From contig CAZREB010000017.1 in the NCBI GenBank assembly GCA_964599095.1, positions 48,789-112,788 of the forward strand: a stretch of DNA of 64,000 nt, written 5' to 3'. This stretch comes from SZAS-79 sp964599095 (GTDB lineage: Bacteria; Pseudomonadota; Gammaproteobacteria; Burkholderiales; SG8-39). This document shows, piece by piece, positions 1 through 7,577 of this stretch. Made by a program: the position numbers and the translations under genes. The notes beneath the pieces are model-generated. The model worked only from the letters and a program-made list of their open reading frames with translations. It was not told where the DNA came from and made no database searches. The first letter of the stretch is position 1. Each line of letters opens with the position of its first letter.

Positions 1-1
1 G

Positions 2-412
2 GTCGTGCCCGGAATCACGGCCGCCTCCGGATGCGCGGTGTATGCAGGCATCCCGCTGACGCATCGAGATCATTCGCAGTCGGTGATTTTCGTCACCGGC
101 CACTTGCGGGACGGAAGCATGAATCTCAACTGGCCCGCGCTTGCGCAGCCGCGCCAGACGGTCGTTTTCTACATGGGCCTGCTCGGCGTCGAGACCCTGT
201 GCCGCGAACTCGTGGCCCATGGCCTGCAGGCAAGAACGCCCGCGGCGCTCGTCCAGCAGGGCACCATGCCGGAGCAACGCGTCCTTGTCGGTACCTTGGA
301 AACTCTGCCGGATATCCTGCGAACGGGCAATGTCAAGGCCCCGACGCTGATCATTATTGGCGAGGTCGTCCGGCTGCGGGACCGGCTCAAGTGGTTCGAA
401 CCTGCGGCCTGA
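2..412 (+). CDS. cobA: Uroporphyrinogen-III C-methyltransferase, 3' part
   Basis: The gene is cut by the left edge, so only the last 136 residues are visible. It would methylate uroporphyrinogen III to precorrin-2 using S-adenosylmethionine, the branch point to sirohaem and cobalamin. The visible part opens with the VVPGITAA segment, followed by the GIPLTHRD segment and VVFYMG typical of the SUMT methylase fold, and ends LKWFEPAA. The 5' half with the main SAM-binding loops is missing. It could be a stand-alone CobA or the C-terminal domain of a CysG fusion; the window cannot tell which. Sirohaem is the cofactor of sulfite reductases, so a location beside sox genes makes sense, but that link is inferred. 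Confidence 0.9.
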   Translation, partial: VVPGITAASGCAVYAGIPLTHRDHSQSVIFVTGHLRDGSMNLNWPALAQPRQTVVFYMGLLGVETLCRELVAHGLQARTPAALVQQGTMPEQRVLVGTLETLPDILRTGNVKAPTLIIIGEVVRLRDRLKWFEPAA

Positions 413-429
413 GGGTCAGGGGAGAAGGG

Positions 430-1056
430 TCACCACTGCGCCAAGAGCACGCCATTTTCCACTTTCGACGGCAGTTGCCTGAGCGGACGATTCCCGCCGG
501 ACACGCAGGTCCCGCTGCCCAGGTCGAACGTCCAGCCGTGCTTCGGACAGGTGAGCCTGTCTTCATCCAGGGCGGTAAGCGGAATGTCGGTGCGTTGATG
601 CGGACAGCGGCTGTCGAACACCGACCATGCTTCATTCGTACGCCGTACGAACACGGCGAATCCTTCGGACTCGACCCGTGTCGTCCTTCCCGATGCGAAT
701 GAAGCCGCATCGCCGAGCCGATGCCAGGAAGCCGCGGCCGCAAGCGCCTCGAGCCGGAATTCGGGCAGATTCATGTCGAGCAAGACATCGATTGCCCAGA
801 CGATTTTTGCAAGGCCCAGGGCCGGAAAAGCCATCAGCAGCGCGTCGAGGACCTCATTGGCGGTCGCGCCGTCGGCCAGAGCGCGCTTGACGTACTGCTT
901 CACACCGCGCGCGGTCTGCGAATGCACCTTGGTGATCACCGAAATAAGTGCGCGCGTCTTCGGGTCGAGGCTACCGCCGGCCTCCTTGAGGAACTTGAAG
1001 TAATGCCCCATCGCACCGGGGCGTGCCTTGACCAGGTAATTGAGTGCGTCACTCAT
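430..1056 (-). CDS. Carboxymuconolactone decarboxylase-like / Rieske [2Fe-2S] fusion protein
   Basis: This 208-residue protein has two domains. Residues about 1-100 look like the alpha-helical CMD/AhpD fold, but the CxxC redox pair of AhpD-type members is absent. Residues about 110-208 are a Rieske ferredoxin domain with C151-P-H153 and C170-P-K-H173, which would bind a [2Fe-2S] cluster. The ATG at 1056 is preceded by GGGAG at good spacing, and the reading frame further upstream lacks family-like sequence. No signal peptide is seen, so it is probably cytoplasmic. It lies 163 bases downstream of soxB on the same strand. The electron-transfer role is inferred from the cluster motif; the substrate is unknown. 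Confidence 0.75.
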   Translation of the reverse strand: MSDALNYLVKARPGAMGHYFKFLKEAGGSLDPKTRALISVITKVHSQTARGVKQYVKRALADGATANEVLDALLMAFPALGLAKIVWAIDVLLDMNLPEFRLEALAAAASWHRLGDAASFASGRTTRVESEGFAVFVRRTNEAWSVFDSRCPHQRTDIPLTALDEDRLTCPKHGWTFDLGSGTCVSGGNRPLRQLPSKVENGVLLAQW

Positions 1057-1219
1057 GTCGATGTTCTCCCGAGGCCGCAAGTGTAGCGGCTCGGCGCATG
1101 GCGCAGACGGGCTTGTCGAATTGCATCCGTACGACTCAGGTCGCCGATCCGTTCGCGTGGTACGTCTGCGCGAAAAAGCAGCGACATCATGGGCAGAATC
1201 ACAAGGAGCACGACCGGAC

Positions 1220-2926
1220 TCAGGCGATCCCCGGATTTGCCGCGACACCGTTGAGTCGCGGCAGATTAAGTTCGAGCGGCTTGATCGTTTTGCGCTCGCG
1301 CAGATACCTCGCCATCAGATCCCAGATAGGCTCGCCTCCGGCCGCCTTTGCCTCTTCCGAGACCGGCGCCCAGCCGGCGACCTTGTATTTCTTCGTCGCG
1401 TCGACCGGCTTGCCGTTCAGGCTCATTTCGCTGATGCGCGCGCCCATCCGGGCGTTCGGATCGCAGGTGTAGGCGAGCCCGCCTACGCGTACCATGTCAC
1501 CCCCCTGCTGGTAGTAGGGATCCGGGTTGAACAGGTTGTCGCAGACGTCCTCCAGGATCGTCTTGATCGTTGCCCCGGTCATCTCGGTGACCGTCGTGTA
1601 TGGGTAAGTGATTGCGGTCTGGTCCATCAGGTGTTCCATGAGGACGGGCTGACCCGGCAGCAGGCTCGTTCCCCAGCGGAATCCCGGCGAAAACGCGATC
1701 TCGGCATCTTTCATTGCCATCAGCCCTTCGAGGATCAGCTGGTCGAAAGTGCCGTTGAAGTTTCCGCGGCGGTACAGCAGCCCTTCGGTGATCGCGAGCT
1801 TCTCACCCAGTCTGTCCTCGTAGGGCGCGCGCGCTTTCCGGATCAGGGCGTCCATGTCCTTGTCGCCCGGCAGCAGGTTGGCGAATACCGGCAGGAGCTT
1901 GTAGCGGAAGTCAGTGACCCGTCCGCCCTTTACTTCCAGGTCGAGCACGCCGAGGAACTTGCCGTTGGAGCCCGCGTTGGTGACGAGGGTCCGGCCACCG
2001 GAATTCTCCACAACCAGCGGTGCCGGAACGCCGTCGTGCGTGTGGCCCCCGAGGATCGCGTCGATACCCCGTACACGCCCCGCCATCTTGATATCCACAT
2101 CCATGCCGTTGTGCGAGAGGACGACGACGACCTTGGCGCCTTTGGCGCGCGCATCGTCCACGGCCTTTTGCATCGATTCTTCCTGGATGCCGAAACTCCA
2201 TTCGGAAACGAAATAGCGCGGATTTGCTATTGGCGTGTACGGAAAGGCCTGGCCGATCACGGCAACCGGCACGCCGTTGATTTCCCGGATCGTGTAGGGC
2301 TCGAACACCGGGTCGTCGAAATCGGTCGTCCTGATGTTCTGCGCAACGAACGTGACCTTGCCCTTAAAGTCGTTGTCGACCACCTGCTTTACACGCTCGG
2401 CCCCGAGAGTGAATTCCCAGTGCCCGGTCATGATGTCGACGCCAAGAAGCCTCTGGGCATCGACCATGTCCTGCCCCTTCGTCCAGAGTGCGGTGCCGGA
2501 ACCCTGCCAGGTGTCGCCGCCATCAAGCAGGAGGGCTCCCGGGCGGCTGGCGCGCAACTGCTTCACCAGCGTCGCCAAGTGCGCGAAGCCTCCGACCTTG
2601 CCGTAAGTGCGTGCGGCCTTCTCGAAATCGAGGTACGTGAAGGCATGGGCTTCAGGCGAGCCGGGCCGGACGCCAAAGCGCTTGAGCAGCGCCTCGCCGA
2701 CCAGGTGCGGAGGCCGGCTTCCCATGCTGCCGATGCCGAGGTTTACGTTGGGCTCTCGAAAGTGTATCGGCAGCAATTGCGCATGGCAGTCCGTGAAATG
2801 CAGGAAATGCGCGTTGCCGAAGCGCGGCAGCTCGTAGAAGCGCTGTACCTGGCCACGCGCCGCGGCGAGCGGCATACCGCCAGCCGCGGCGAGCGACAGC
2901 AGCTGCAGGAACTCGCGACGATTCAC
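1220..2926 (-). CDS. soxB: Thiosulfohydrolase SoxB
   Basis: SoxB hydrolyses the terminal sulfonate from the SoxY-bound cysteine S-thiosulfonate, releasing sulfate in the periplasm. The 568-residue protein begins with a twin-arginine signal (NRREFLQLLSLAAAGG). It then has metallophosphoesterase motifs: FTDCHAQ, LLDGGDTWQGS, GHWEFTLG, LSHNGMD and GGHTHD, the ligands of the dimanganese centre, followed by a 5'-nucleotidase-like C-terminal domain. The start is a GTG whose last two bases form part of the soxX TGA stop (GTGA overlap), so translation is probably coupled. It is the last gene of soxYZAXB. Length and motif order match the family. Confidence 0.96.
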   Translation of the reverse strand: MNRREFLQLLSLAAAGGMPLAAARGQVQRFYELPRFGNAHFLHFTDCHAQLLPIHFREPNVNLGIGSMGSRPPHLVGEALLKRFGVRPGSPEAHAFTYLDFEKAARTYGKVGGFAHLATLVKQLRASRPGALLLDGGDTWQGSGTALWTKGQDMVDAQRLLGVDIMTGHWEFTLGAERVKQVVDNDFKGKVTFVAQNIRTTDFDDPVFEPYTIREINGVPVAVIGQAFPYTPIANPRYFVSEWSFGIQEESMQKAVDDARAKGAKVVVVLSHNGMDVDIKMAGRVRGIDAILGGHTHDGVPAPLVVENSGGRTLVTNAGSNGKFLGVLDLEVKGGRVTDFRYKLLPVFANLLPGDKDMDALIRKARAPYEDRLGEKLAITEGLLYRRGNFNGTFDQLILEGLMAMKDAEIAFSPGFRWGTSLLPGQPVLMEHLMDQTAITYPYTTVTEMTGATIKTILEDVCDNLFNPDPYYQQGGDMVRVGGLAYTCDPNARMGARISEMSLNGKPVDATKKYKVAGWAPVSEEAKAAGGEPIWDLMARYLRERKTIKPLELNLPRLNGVAANPGIA

Positions 2927-3537
2927 CGATTGACCGGCGAGTCCGGGTCGAGCAGCAGTGCGGTGAGGTCTTTCAGTTGCTTCTCGGTGAGGATTCCTTT
3001 GTGGCCAAAGCGCGGCATGTTCGAGCACGCCGTGAACGCCTGGGAGTTGTAGAGTTTCCCGTAGGCGTAGCGCTGGATCGCCTCGCTGTTGCCGCGAATC
3101 TTGCCGAAATGGTAGAGGCTCGGGCCGATTGTGCCGTAGGAGATCTCCTCCTTGCTCAACTGGTGGCAGGCGTAGCAATTGGCGCCCGAAGGCTGCTTCG
3201 GATTGTCGTTCGACTGCATTCCGCGCCCGCTTTGAGCGATCTTCTCGCCTTCGCGCCAGTTACCGAGCAGCTTGCCGTCGGCCGGGTAACGGATCGTCGC
3301 CTTGTTGGCTTGCTCGATCGCGGCAGCGGTCTGTTTCCCGATCGGCTGGGACGGCGAATGGCTGCAGAGCTTCTGCGTTTCGTCCTGGTCGAGCCGGTCG
3401 ATCTTGGCCTGGCCCTTGTCCTCGAACGAAGCCTTCATGACGGCCAGCGCCTTTTGCGCGATCTCTTCGTCGGATACGGTGGCGCAGCCGGCGGCGAGGA
3501 TGCTGAATCCCGCAACAACGGTCATTGTCCTTTTCAT
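2923..3537 (-). CDS. soxX: Cytochrome c SoxX subunit
   Basis: SoxX is the small c-type cytochrome subunit of SoxAX, which oxidatively couples thiosulfate to the SoxY cysteine. One haem site, CYACH (121-125), is present, with a plausible Met174 axial ligand in SNMPRFG. The C-terminal GILTEKQLKDLTALLLDP is typical of the family. At 204 residues it belongs to the longer SoxX forms, with about 100 residues before the cytochrome domain. The N-terminus ends in LAAGC18, a possible lipobox, so it may be membrane anchored. It lies 10 bases after soxA and overlaps soxB by four bases. Confidence 0.93.
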   Translation of the reverse strand: MKRTMTVVAGFSILAAGCATVSDEEIAQKALAVMKASFEDKGQAKIDRLDQDETQKLCSHSPSQPIGKQTAAAIEQANKATIRYPADGKLLGNWREGEKIAQSGRGMQSNDNPKQPSGANCYACHQLSKEEISYGTIGPSLYHFGKIRGNSEAIQRYAYGKLYNSQAFTACSNMPRFGHKGILTEKQLKDLTALLLDPDSPVNR

Positions 3538-3547
3538 CGTCGTCTCC

Positions 3548-4369
3548 TTATCGCTTGATCGCCGGGGCGTTGAACGTGCCGCCCTCCGCGTTCTTGGCGA
3601 GGAAAGTGGTCAGGGCGATCGACGCCTCGGAACCGAATTTCAGTCCCGGGAATCGCTGCTGCCGGAAGCAATCGTTGAGGCGCCACTGGAACGTGCGCAG
3701 CTCGCCCTGTGACACGCGATACGCGGGCCAGGTCGTATAGGCGAGCCGGGCGTCCTTGCGCGCAGTCAGGTTGGGCAAATCCTGCAAACGAATCCGCTTG
3801 CCGTCCTCCCCGTGGCAAGTTGCGCAGGCAAAGTCGTGCGGCCCGCCACGGAAAAAGAATATCTTCTCGCCGATACGCAAGGCTTCCTGCTCCTTGGGAT
3901 GGCTCATCGGTACCGCCATCGTGTAGCCTTTGGACTCCGAAGTGATGTAGGCACCCAGAGATTCGAAATCGGAGCGTCGGCTGCCCGAACCAAACGGCTG
4001 CTTGGTGATGTCCACCTCCTTGAAGCCCTGCAGATTCACCATGCAGTAGACCAACCGGGTTTCCAGATCCATTACCCGATCGGCATCGGCAAAGTAGCGC
4101 GGCAATTCGGCATAGGCTCCCTTGACTGCGCCGGGTCCCTTGCCCAGGTCGCATGCTTCGAGTGAGGCATTCTTCGGCCCGCGCTTCTGCTTCCATAGCG
4201 CCTCGCCGCGCGCCTCCCACAGGTCCGCGGGATTGCCGTCCTGCAACTGTTGGCGGTACTTGGCGATCTCTTCGAGCGCCGATTGCGCCGCGGCAGTCGT
4301 CGACAATACGGCGAGCAATGTGCCGCTCGCCAACAAGGTTCCCAAAGCTGTATTCAGCTGTTTTTTCAT
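3548..4369 (-). CDS. soxA: Cytochrome c SoxA subunit
   Basis: SoxA is the catalytic dihaem/monohaem subunit of SoxAX. The 273-residue product has a Sec signal peptide (cleavage expected after TTAAA). Its one haem motif is C182ATCH186, and Cys234 lies in the NDCFRQQRFPGL segment where family members carry the haem-ligating cysteine persulfide. Cys73 and Cys109 sit where the second haem site is lost in monohaem types and would form a disulfide. The ATG at 4369 has a strong GGAGGGGACAA leader, so the longer in-frame extension is rejected. It follows soxZ by 28 bases. Confidence 0.95.
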   Translation of the reverse strand: MKKQLNTALGTLLASGTLLAVLSTTAAAQSALEEIAKYRQQLQDGNPADLWEARGEALWKQKRGPKNASLEACDLGKGPGAVKGAYAELPRYFADADRVMDLETRLVYCMVNLQGFKEVDITKQPFGSGSRRSDFESLGAYITSESKGYTMAVPMSHPKEQEALRIGEKIFFFRGGPHDFACATCHGEDGKRIRLQDLPNLTARKDARLAYTTWPAYRVSQGELRTFQWRLNDCFRQQRFPGLKFGSEASIALTTFLAKNAEGGTFNAPAIKR

Positions 4370-4397
4370 TTGTCCCCTCCTATCAGATTTGCCGCTG

Positions 4398-4709
4398 TCA
4401 GTTGATCGTGGCTTCGTCGGTGCGTTTTTCACCTTTGTTGTCGGTCCAGGTCACCTGAATCTTGTCGCCCTTGTTCCCGCCTTTGAAGTTGAACTCGAGG
4501 AAAGGATTCTTCGAAACCGCCGGGCCCCACTGTGCCGAGAGCACGATCTTGCCGTTGTGCGTTGCGGTCACATTCTGGATGTAATGGGCGGGGACGAGTT
4601 TTCCGCTGCTGTCCTTGCGCTGGCCGGTCTCCATCTCGTGGCTCATCAGCACCTTCACATTCACCGTGCCGTCCTTAGCTGTCGCGCGAATGCGCATCGG
4701 GTCTGCCAT
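4398..4709 (-). CDS. soxZ: Sulfur carrier complex subunit SoxZ
   Basis: SoxZ is the partner of SoxY in the periplasmic carrier on which thiosulfate is processed. The 103-residue protein starts MADPMRIRAT and has the all-beta family sequence, including HYIQNVT and the NPFLEF segment. It has no signal peptide of its own, consistent with co-export on the SoxY Tat signal. I chose the ATG at 4709 because GGAGG lies at ideal spacing before it; an in-frame ATG seven codons upstream would overlap soxY. The soxY stop is one base away (TGA C ATG). Confidence 0.95.
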   Translation of the reverse strand: MADPMRIRATAKDGTVNVKVLMSHEMETGQRKDSSGKLVPAHYIQNVTATHNGKIVLSAQWGPAVSKNPFLEFNFKGGNKGDKIQVTWTDNKGEKRTDEATIN

Positions 4710-4710
4710 G

Positions 4711-5181
4711 TCAGCCTCCGCATCCGCCAATGGTTACCTTGATTTCCTTCTTGGAGACGTAGTACTTGCCGTTGGCTTTCACGAGCGCATAGACATCGGA
4801 CGTCTGGCCCAGTTTTACGCGCGTTGTTACCGACGGCTCAGTGCCGGCCGGCACCGAAAAGCTCGCCGCGAGCGGATTGGGATTCTTGTCGACAAGAATT
4901 GCAATCGATTCGGTGCCGGGGATTTTGCTTTCTACACCGATGGGTACGACCGCCCCGTTTTCCGCAATGTCGGCAGCGCGCAGGATGATGTCCGCCGATG
5001 TCGCCGGGCTGCCGGCACCAAGGACCTTCATGGCGTCTTGAGTCGATTTTACTTCGAAGGCCGCTTTGTTCCAGTCGGCCGCCAGCAGTTCGCCCGGTCG
5101 CATAATTCCGGCCGCCGCGAGCAGCGCCAGCAAACCTGCGCCGCCTCCTGCCTTCAGCGTATTCCTGCGCATTTGATCCAT
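4711..5181 (-). CDS. soxY: Thiosulfate carrier protein SoxY
   Basis: SoxY carries sulfur intermediates on a cysteine at its extreme C-terminus, seen here as the GGCGG motif. The protein has a Tat-type N-terminus (MRRNTLKAGGGAGLLALLAAAG) and a 156-residue length typical of the family. The start is ambiguous. GGAGG abuts the ATG at 5187, too close to serve it, but is six bases from the ATG at 5181, so I chose the latter; the difference is two residues. This is the first structural sox gene, about 198 bases after the arsR-family stop. Confidence 0.95.
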   Translation of the reverse strand: MDQMRRNTLKAGGGAGLLALLAAAGIMRPGELLAADWNKAAFEVKSTQDAMKVLGAGSPATSADIILRAADIAENGAVVPIGVESKIPGTESIAILVDKNPNPLAASFSVPAGTEPSVTTRVKLGQTSDVYALVKANGKYYVSKKEIKVTIGGCGG

Positions 5182-5378
5182 CGCCATCCTCCATGTGTTG
5201 GTACTGCGGTTTACTTCTGATTAAGCGTTCCGGACATGCACTTCCTGCCACTCAATGCAATTCTTCGGCACGTCCTATCTTCTACAGGCTTCGCGAGGCG
5301 CTCTGCCGAGTTATGGCATGGGGCGCCGCCCCAAGTCCATCGCCACACCGGTTCGACGGACGCCCGAAAGCGGCTGCA

Positions 5379-5738
5379 TCAGGCGGCACGCGATTTTGCA
5401 GTGGGCAGCAAGCGCAGCAATTCGCGTCGCATGGGCTTCTTCTCGTCCATCTGACCCGCGATGCGGTTGCATACCGTCCTGCAGATCTCAATCATCGATT
5501 TGTCCGAGATCCTGTAGTAGACGCGGCTGGCCACCTTACGTCGGGACAGTACGCCGGCGCGATACATCAAGCCTAGATGGCGGGAGACATTGGTTTGCGT
5601 CGAATCGACTTCTTCAACGATCTGCGAAACCGGTTTCTCGGTTTCGCAGATCGCATGCATGATCCGCAGCCGGGTCGGCTCCGAGAGCACACTGAAATAC
5701 GCCGCCACTGCGACGAAAACGGGATCAAGCTCGTCCAA
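5379..5738 (-). CDS. ArsR/SmtB-family transcriptional repressor of the sox locus
   Basis: This 119-residue winged-helix protein has the family core: SEPTRLRIMHAIC, a recognition-helix stretch DSTQTNVSRHLGLM, and the wing SRRKVASRVYYRISD. Cysteines are at 31 (end of helix 2), 86 and 90 (last helix), the kind of placement used for metal or persulfide sensing. From memory their spacing differs from the two-cysteine pattern of SoxR/SqrR/BigR sensors. The start is TTG at 5738 with an AAGGGGG leader; no upstream ATG fits. It is transcribed toward soxY and probably represses its own promoter and the sox genes. That target is inferred from position and the duplicated operator. Confidence 0.85.
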   Translation of the reverse strand: MDELDPVFVAVAAYFSVLSEPTRLRIMHAICETEKPVSQIVEEVDSTQTNVSRHLGLMYRAGVLSRRKVASRVYYRISDKSMIEICRTVCNRIAGQMDEKKPMRRELLRLLPTAKSRAA

Positions 5739-5776
5739 TTGGACGCCCCCTTCGAATCAACGATATGGAAATATGT

Positions 5777-5821
5777 GACTATGTGAGCCGATGCGCATAT
5801 GGTCAATAATGCACTGCAGCA
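5777..5821 (-). promoter_or_regulatory. Promoter/operator element upstream of the arsR-sox operon
   Basis: Read on the minus strand, the element has a -35 of TTGACC (5806-5801), a 17-base spacer and a -10 of CATAGT (5783-5778). That predicts transcription starting near 5770, about 30 bases before the TTG start. The spacer and -10 hold an imperfect palindrome centred near ATGCGCAT. The stretch matches 7501-7545 in 37 of 45 bases, with 26 of 30 matches in the core. An ArsR-type dimer binding here would block RNA polymerase. The site and matches are seen; the binding protein is inferred. Confidence 0.6.
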
Positions 5822-5905
5822 TGATTGATTTGTTGGTTTCGCCGGGCAGGTGCGGGTCGCAATGCAATGTGCCGAGTAGTCCTGCGAATTTTCTAGGGGG
5901 GCGAG

Positions 5906-6922
5906 ATGTCTGTCATGAAATTGCTGGGGCGAGTGGTCCTTTACTTTGCGATGGCGTCTGCGGCGTACCCGACGATCGCCGCGGGCCAGCCGAAGTCTGG
6001 CCAGGAAGCGGGGGCCGGCCGATTCGCCGTCATCCCGAACAACAAGGACAGCGACCTCAAGTTCTATGCGTCCGACGGCAAACTGCTCAATGGCACAGAG
6101 GCGATGTTCAAGATGCGTGGCGAGATCGGATTGAATCTATGGCTCGCCGGGAATCAGTTCTTTGCCATGGACGATGTGGTACACGCGTTCCAGAAGGAAA
6201 ATCCCGGTGTCAGCGTCGGCCTCATCACTTTGCCGCCGGGACTTATTCTTGCGGCGATCAAAGCCGGCGGTTGGACATACGGTGGGGTCGACTATGCGGG
6301 TCGCCCGGACGTGTACGCGTCGGTAAACCTCGGTCATCTGCAGGCCCTGAAGAAGTTGGGGCTGATGGAGAAGTATGCGGTCTACATGCACAACGAATTG
6401 CAGATCATGGTGGCCAAAGGCAACCCGAAAGCTCTGAGAGGGATCGCCGATCTGGCTCGGCCGGAGGTACGGACGTCCATGCCGAATCCTGTGAACGAAG
6501 GGATCATGCAGTTTTATGCGCGCAAGGTTCTGGAGCGCCATGGCTTGTGGCCGCACATATCGGGCGGCAAGGAATGCTTTTCCTGCCAGACCACGCCGTC
6601 CAACTGGTTTACCGCCGTGCACCATCGTGAGACACCGGATCGCATTAAGGCGGGGACATCGGATGCGGGGATCGTTTGGAAAACAGAAGCCATGGAGGCA
6701 GTGAGGGAGGGCGCACAGGTGGAGGGTCTGGAACTTCCGCCCGCGGACAGCTTGCGGGACGAGGTTTCTTATGCGATCGGGGCGCTTGCCGGCTCTGCGC
6801 GCAAGGAAGCATCGGCTCAGTATCTTCGATTCCTGTCTACACCGGCGGCCCAGGAAGCCTACGCAAGATATGGCTTCGTAAAGGCAACACCGGCGGAACT
6901 GGCGCTAAAACCGATTCCGTAG
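5906..6922 (+). CDS. Exported solute-binding-protein-like protein with a CxxC motif
   Basis: The 338-residue protein has a Sec signal peptide (about 1-26) and then a sequence resembling type-2 periplasmic binding proteins of the molybdate/sulfate kind: GEIGLNLWLAG near the N-terminus, ALRGIADLARPEVR and MPNPVNEGIMQFYAR in the middle, and TPAAQEAYARYGF near the end. An unusual C224-F-S-C227 pair lies in the hinge-to-lobe-2 region. The ATG follows AGGGGGGCGAG. No permease or ATPase gene is adjacent, so it may bind a ligand for another purpose. It is divergent from the arsR-sox operon across a 167-base region holding the operator. A sulfur- or metal-related ligand is only a guess. Confidence 0.7.
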   Translation: MSVMKLLGRVVLYFAMASAAYPTIAAGQPKSGQEAGAGRFAVIPNNKDSDLKFYASDGKLLNGTEAMFKMRGEIGLNLWLAGNQFFAMDDVVHAFQKENPGVSVGLITLPPGLILAAIKAGGWTYGGVDYAGRPDVYASVNLGHLQALKKLGLMEKYAVYMHNELQIMVAKGNPKALRGIADLARPEVRTSMPNPVNEGIMQFYARKVLERHGLWPHISGGKECFSCQTTPSNWFTAVHHRETPDRIKAGTSDAGIVWKTEAMEAVREGAQVEGLELPPADSLRDEVSYAIGALAGSARKEASAQYLRFLSTPAAQEAYARYGFVKATPAELALKPIP

Positions 6923-7038
6923 GTCCGGCAACTACCCGCAGGCGCCGCGCGCAATGTACCCGGCGCTTTCGTGGGGCGCCCGCCGGCTTTCAGTACCTTA
7001 TGCGAGATCTCTTAGGGCGCCCGCCGGCGTACGAAGGC

Positions 7039-7473
7039 TCACGGACGAATGTACGAGTAACCCTCGCGCTGACGCTTCATCAGTTCCACCACGCCTGCCG
7101 GTACGTAGCCCAGCGAAGGAAGCATGTCGTTTCTGGTGAGTTTCATGTTCGTCATGGTGTTTTCGCACGCGACGACTTTCACGCCCGCTCCCAATGCGTC
7201 TCGGACCCGGTTTCCCACCGGCGATTCGAGTCTGATCATTCCGATGCCGGGACCGTAGGCAACGATTTCTATGTCCACGTTGCCGGCGCCCAGATCCTGC
7301 TGCACGTTCTTGGCGTTGTTCAAGGTAAGGTTCCATTTTGCGGGATCGGCATCGCTTACCTGAAACACGACTTTCTGACGCGCTGCGGCCGGATCCGCCG
7401 CCATCACTGCACCGGTCGAACCCGCGAACAAGAATGCTGCAGCCAAGTAAACCAGCGTGCGGAAGGAAACCAT
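7039..7473 (-). CDS. Periplasmic DsrE/DsrF-like family protein
   Basis: The 144-residue product has a signal peptide (1-25, ending VMAAD) and a DsrE/F-like alpha/beta core: KVVFQVSDADPAKWNLTLNNAKN, then VDIEIVAYGPGIGM and VKVVACENTM with a single conserved-type Cys103. Cytoplasmic DsrE proteins relay sulfur on a cysteine; exported relatives are found near sulfur-oxidation genes, but their role is not established. The ATG at 7473 has GGAGG five bases upstream, so an in-frame extension into the promoter is rejected. It is preceded by the same promoter/operator element as arsR, which argues for co-regulation with sox. Confidence 0.78.
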   Translation of the reverse strand: MVSFRTLVYLAAAFLFAGSTGAVMAADPAAARQKVVFQVSDADPAKWNLTLNNAKNVQQDLGAGNVDIEIVAYGPGIGMIRLESPVGNRVRDALGAGVKVVACENTMTNMKLTRNDMLPSLGYVPAGVVELMKRQREGYSYIRP

Positions 7474-7500
7474 GGTTCCTCCAGAATGGTTGATCGGCGC

Positions 7501-7545
7501 GACTATATGAATCCATGCGCATATGGTCAACCATGCGATGCAGCA
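7501..7545 (-). promoter_or_regulatory. Promoter/operator element upstream of the dsrE-like gene
   Basis: On the minus strand the element reads TTGACC (7530-7525), a 17-base spacer, then TATAGT (7507-7502), a near-consensus sigma-70 promoter about 30 bases before the ATG at 7473. A partial inverted repeat, CTATATG and CATATGG separated by nine bases, spans spacer and -10. The sequence is a near copy of 5777-5821, in the same orientation. A duplicated operator this long outside coding sequence suggests one regulator, most likely the ArsR-family protein encoded at 5379-5738. Confidence 0.65.
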
Positions 7546-7577
7546 CCAACCGCCGGCGACATCGGTAGAATCGGATC

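Noticed and set aside
1040..3052. 670-codon open frame opposite soxB and soxX
   Set aside because: It runs antisense to clear Sox proteins, and its composition is that of a shadow frame in GC-rich DNA.
6974..7028. 14-base direct repeat GGGCGCCCGCCGGC at 6974 and 7015
   Set aside because: A GC-rich convergent gap makes such repeats likely by chance; no T-run supports a terminator.
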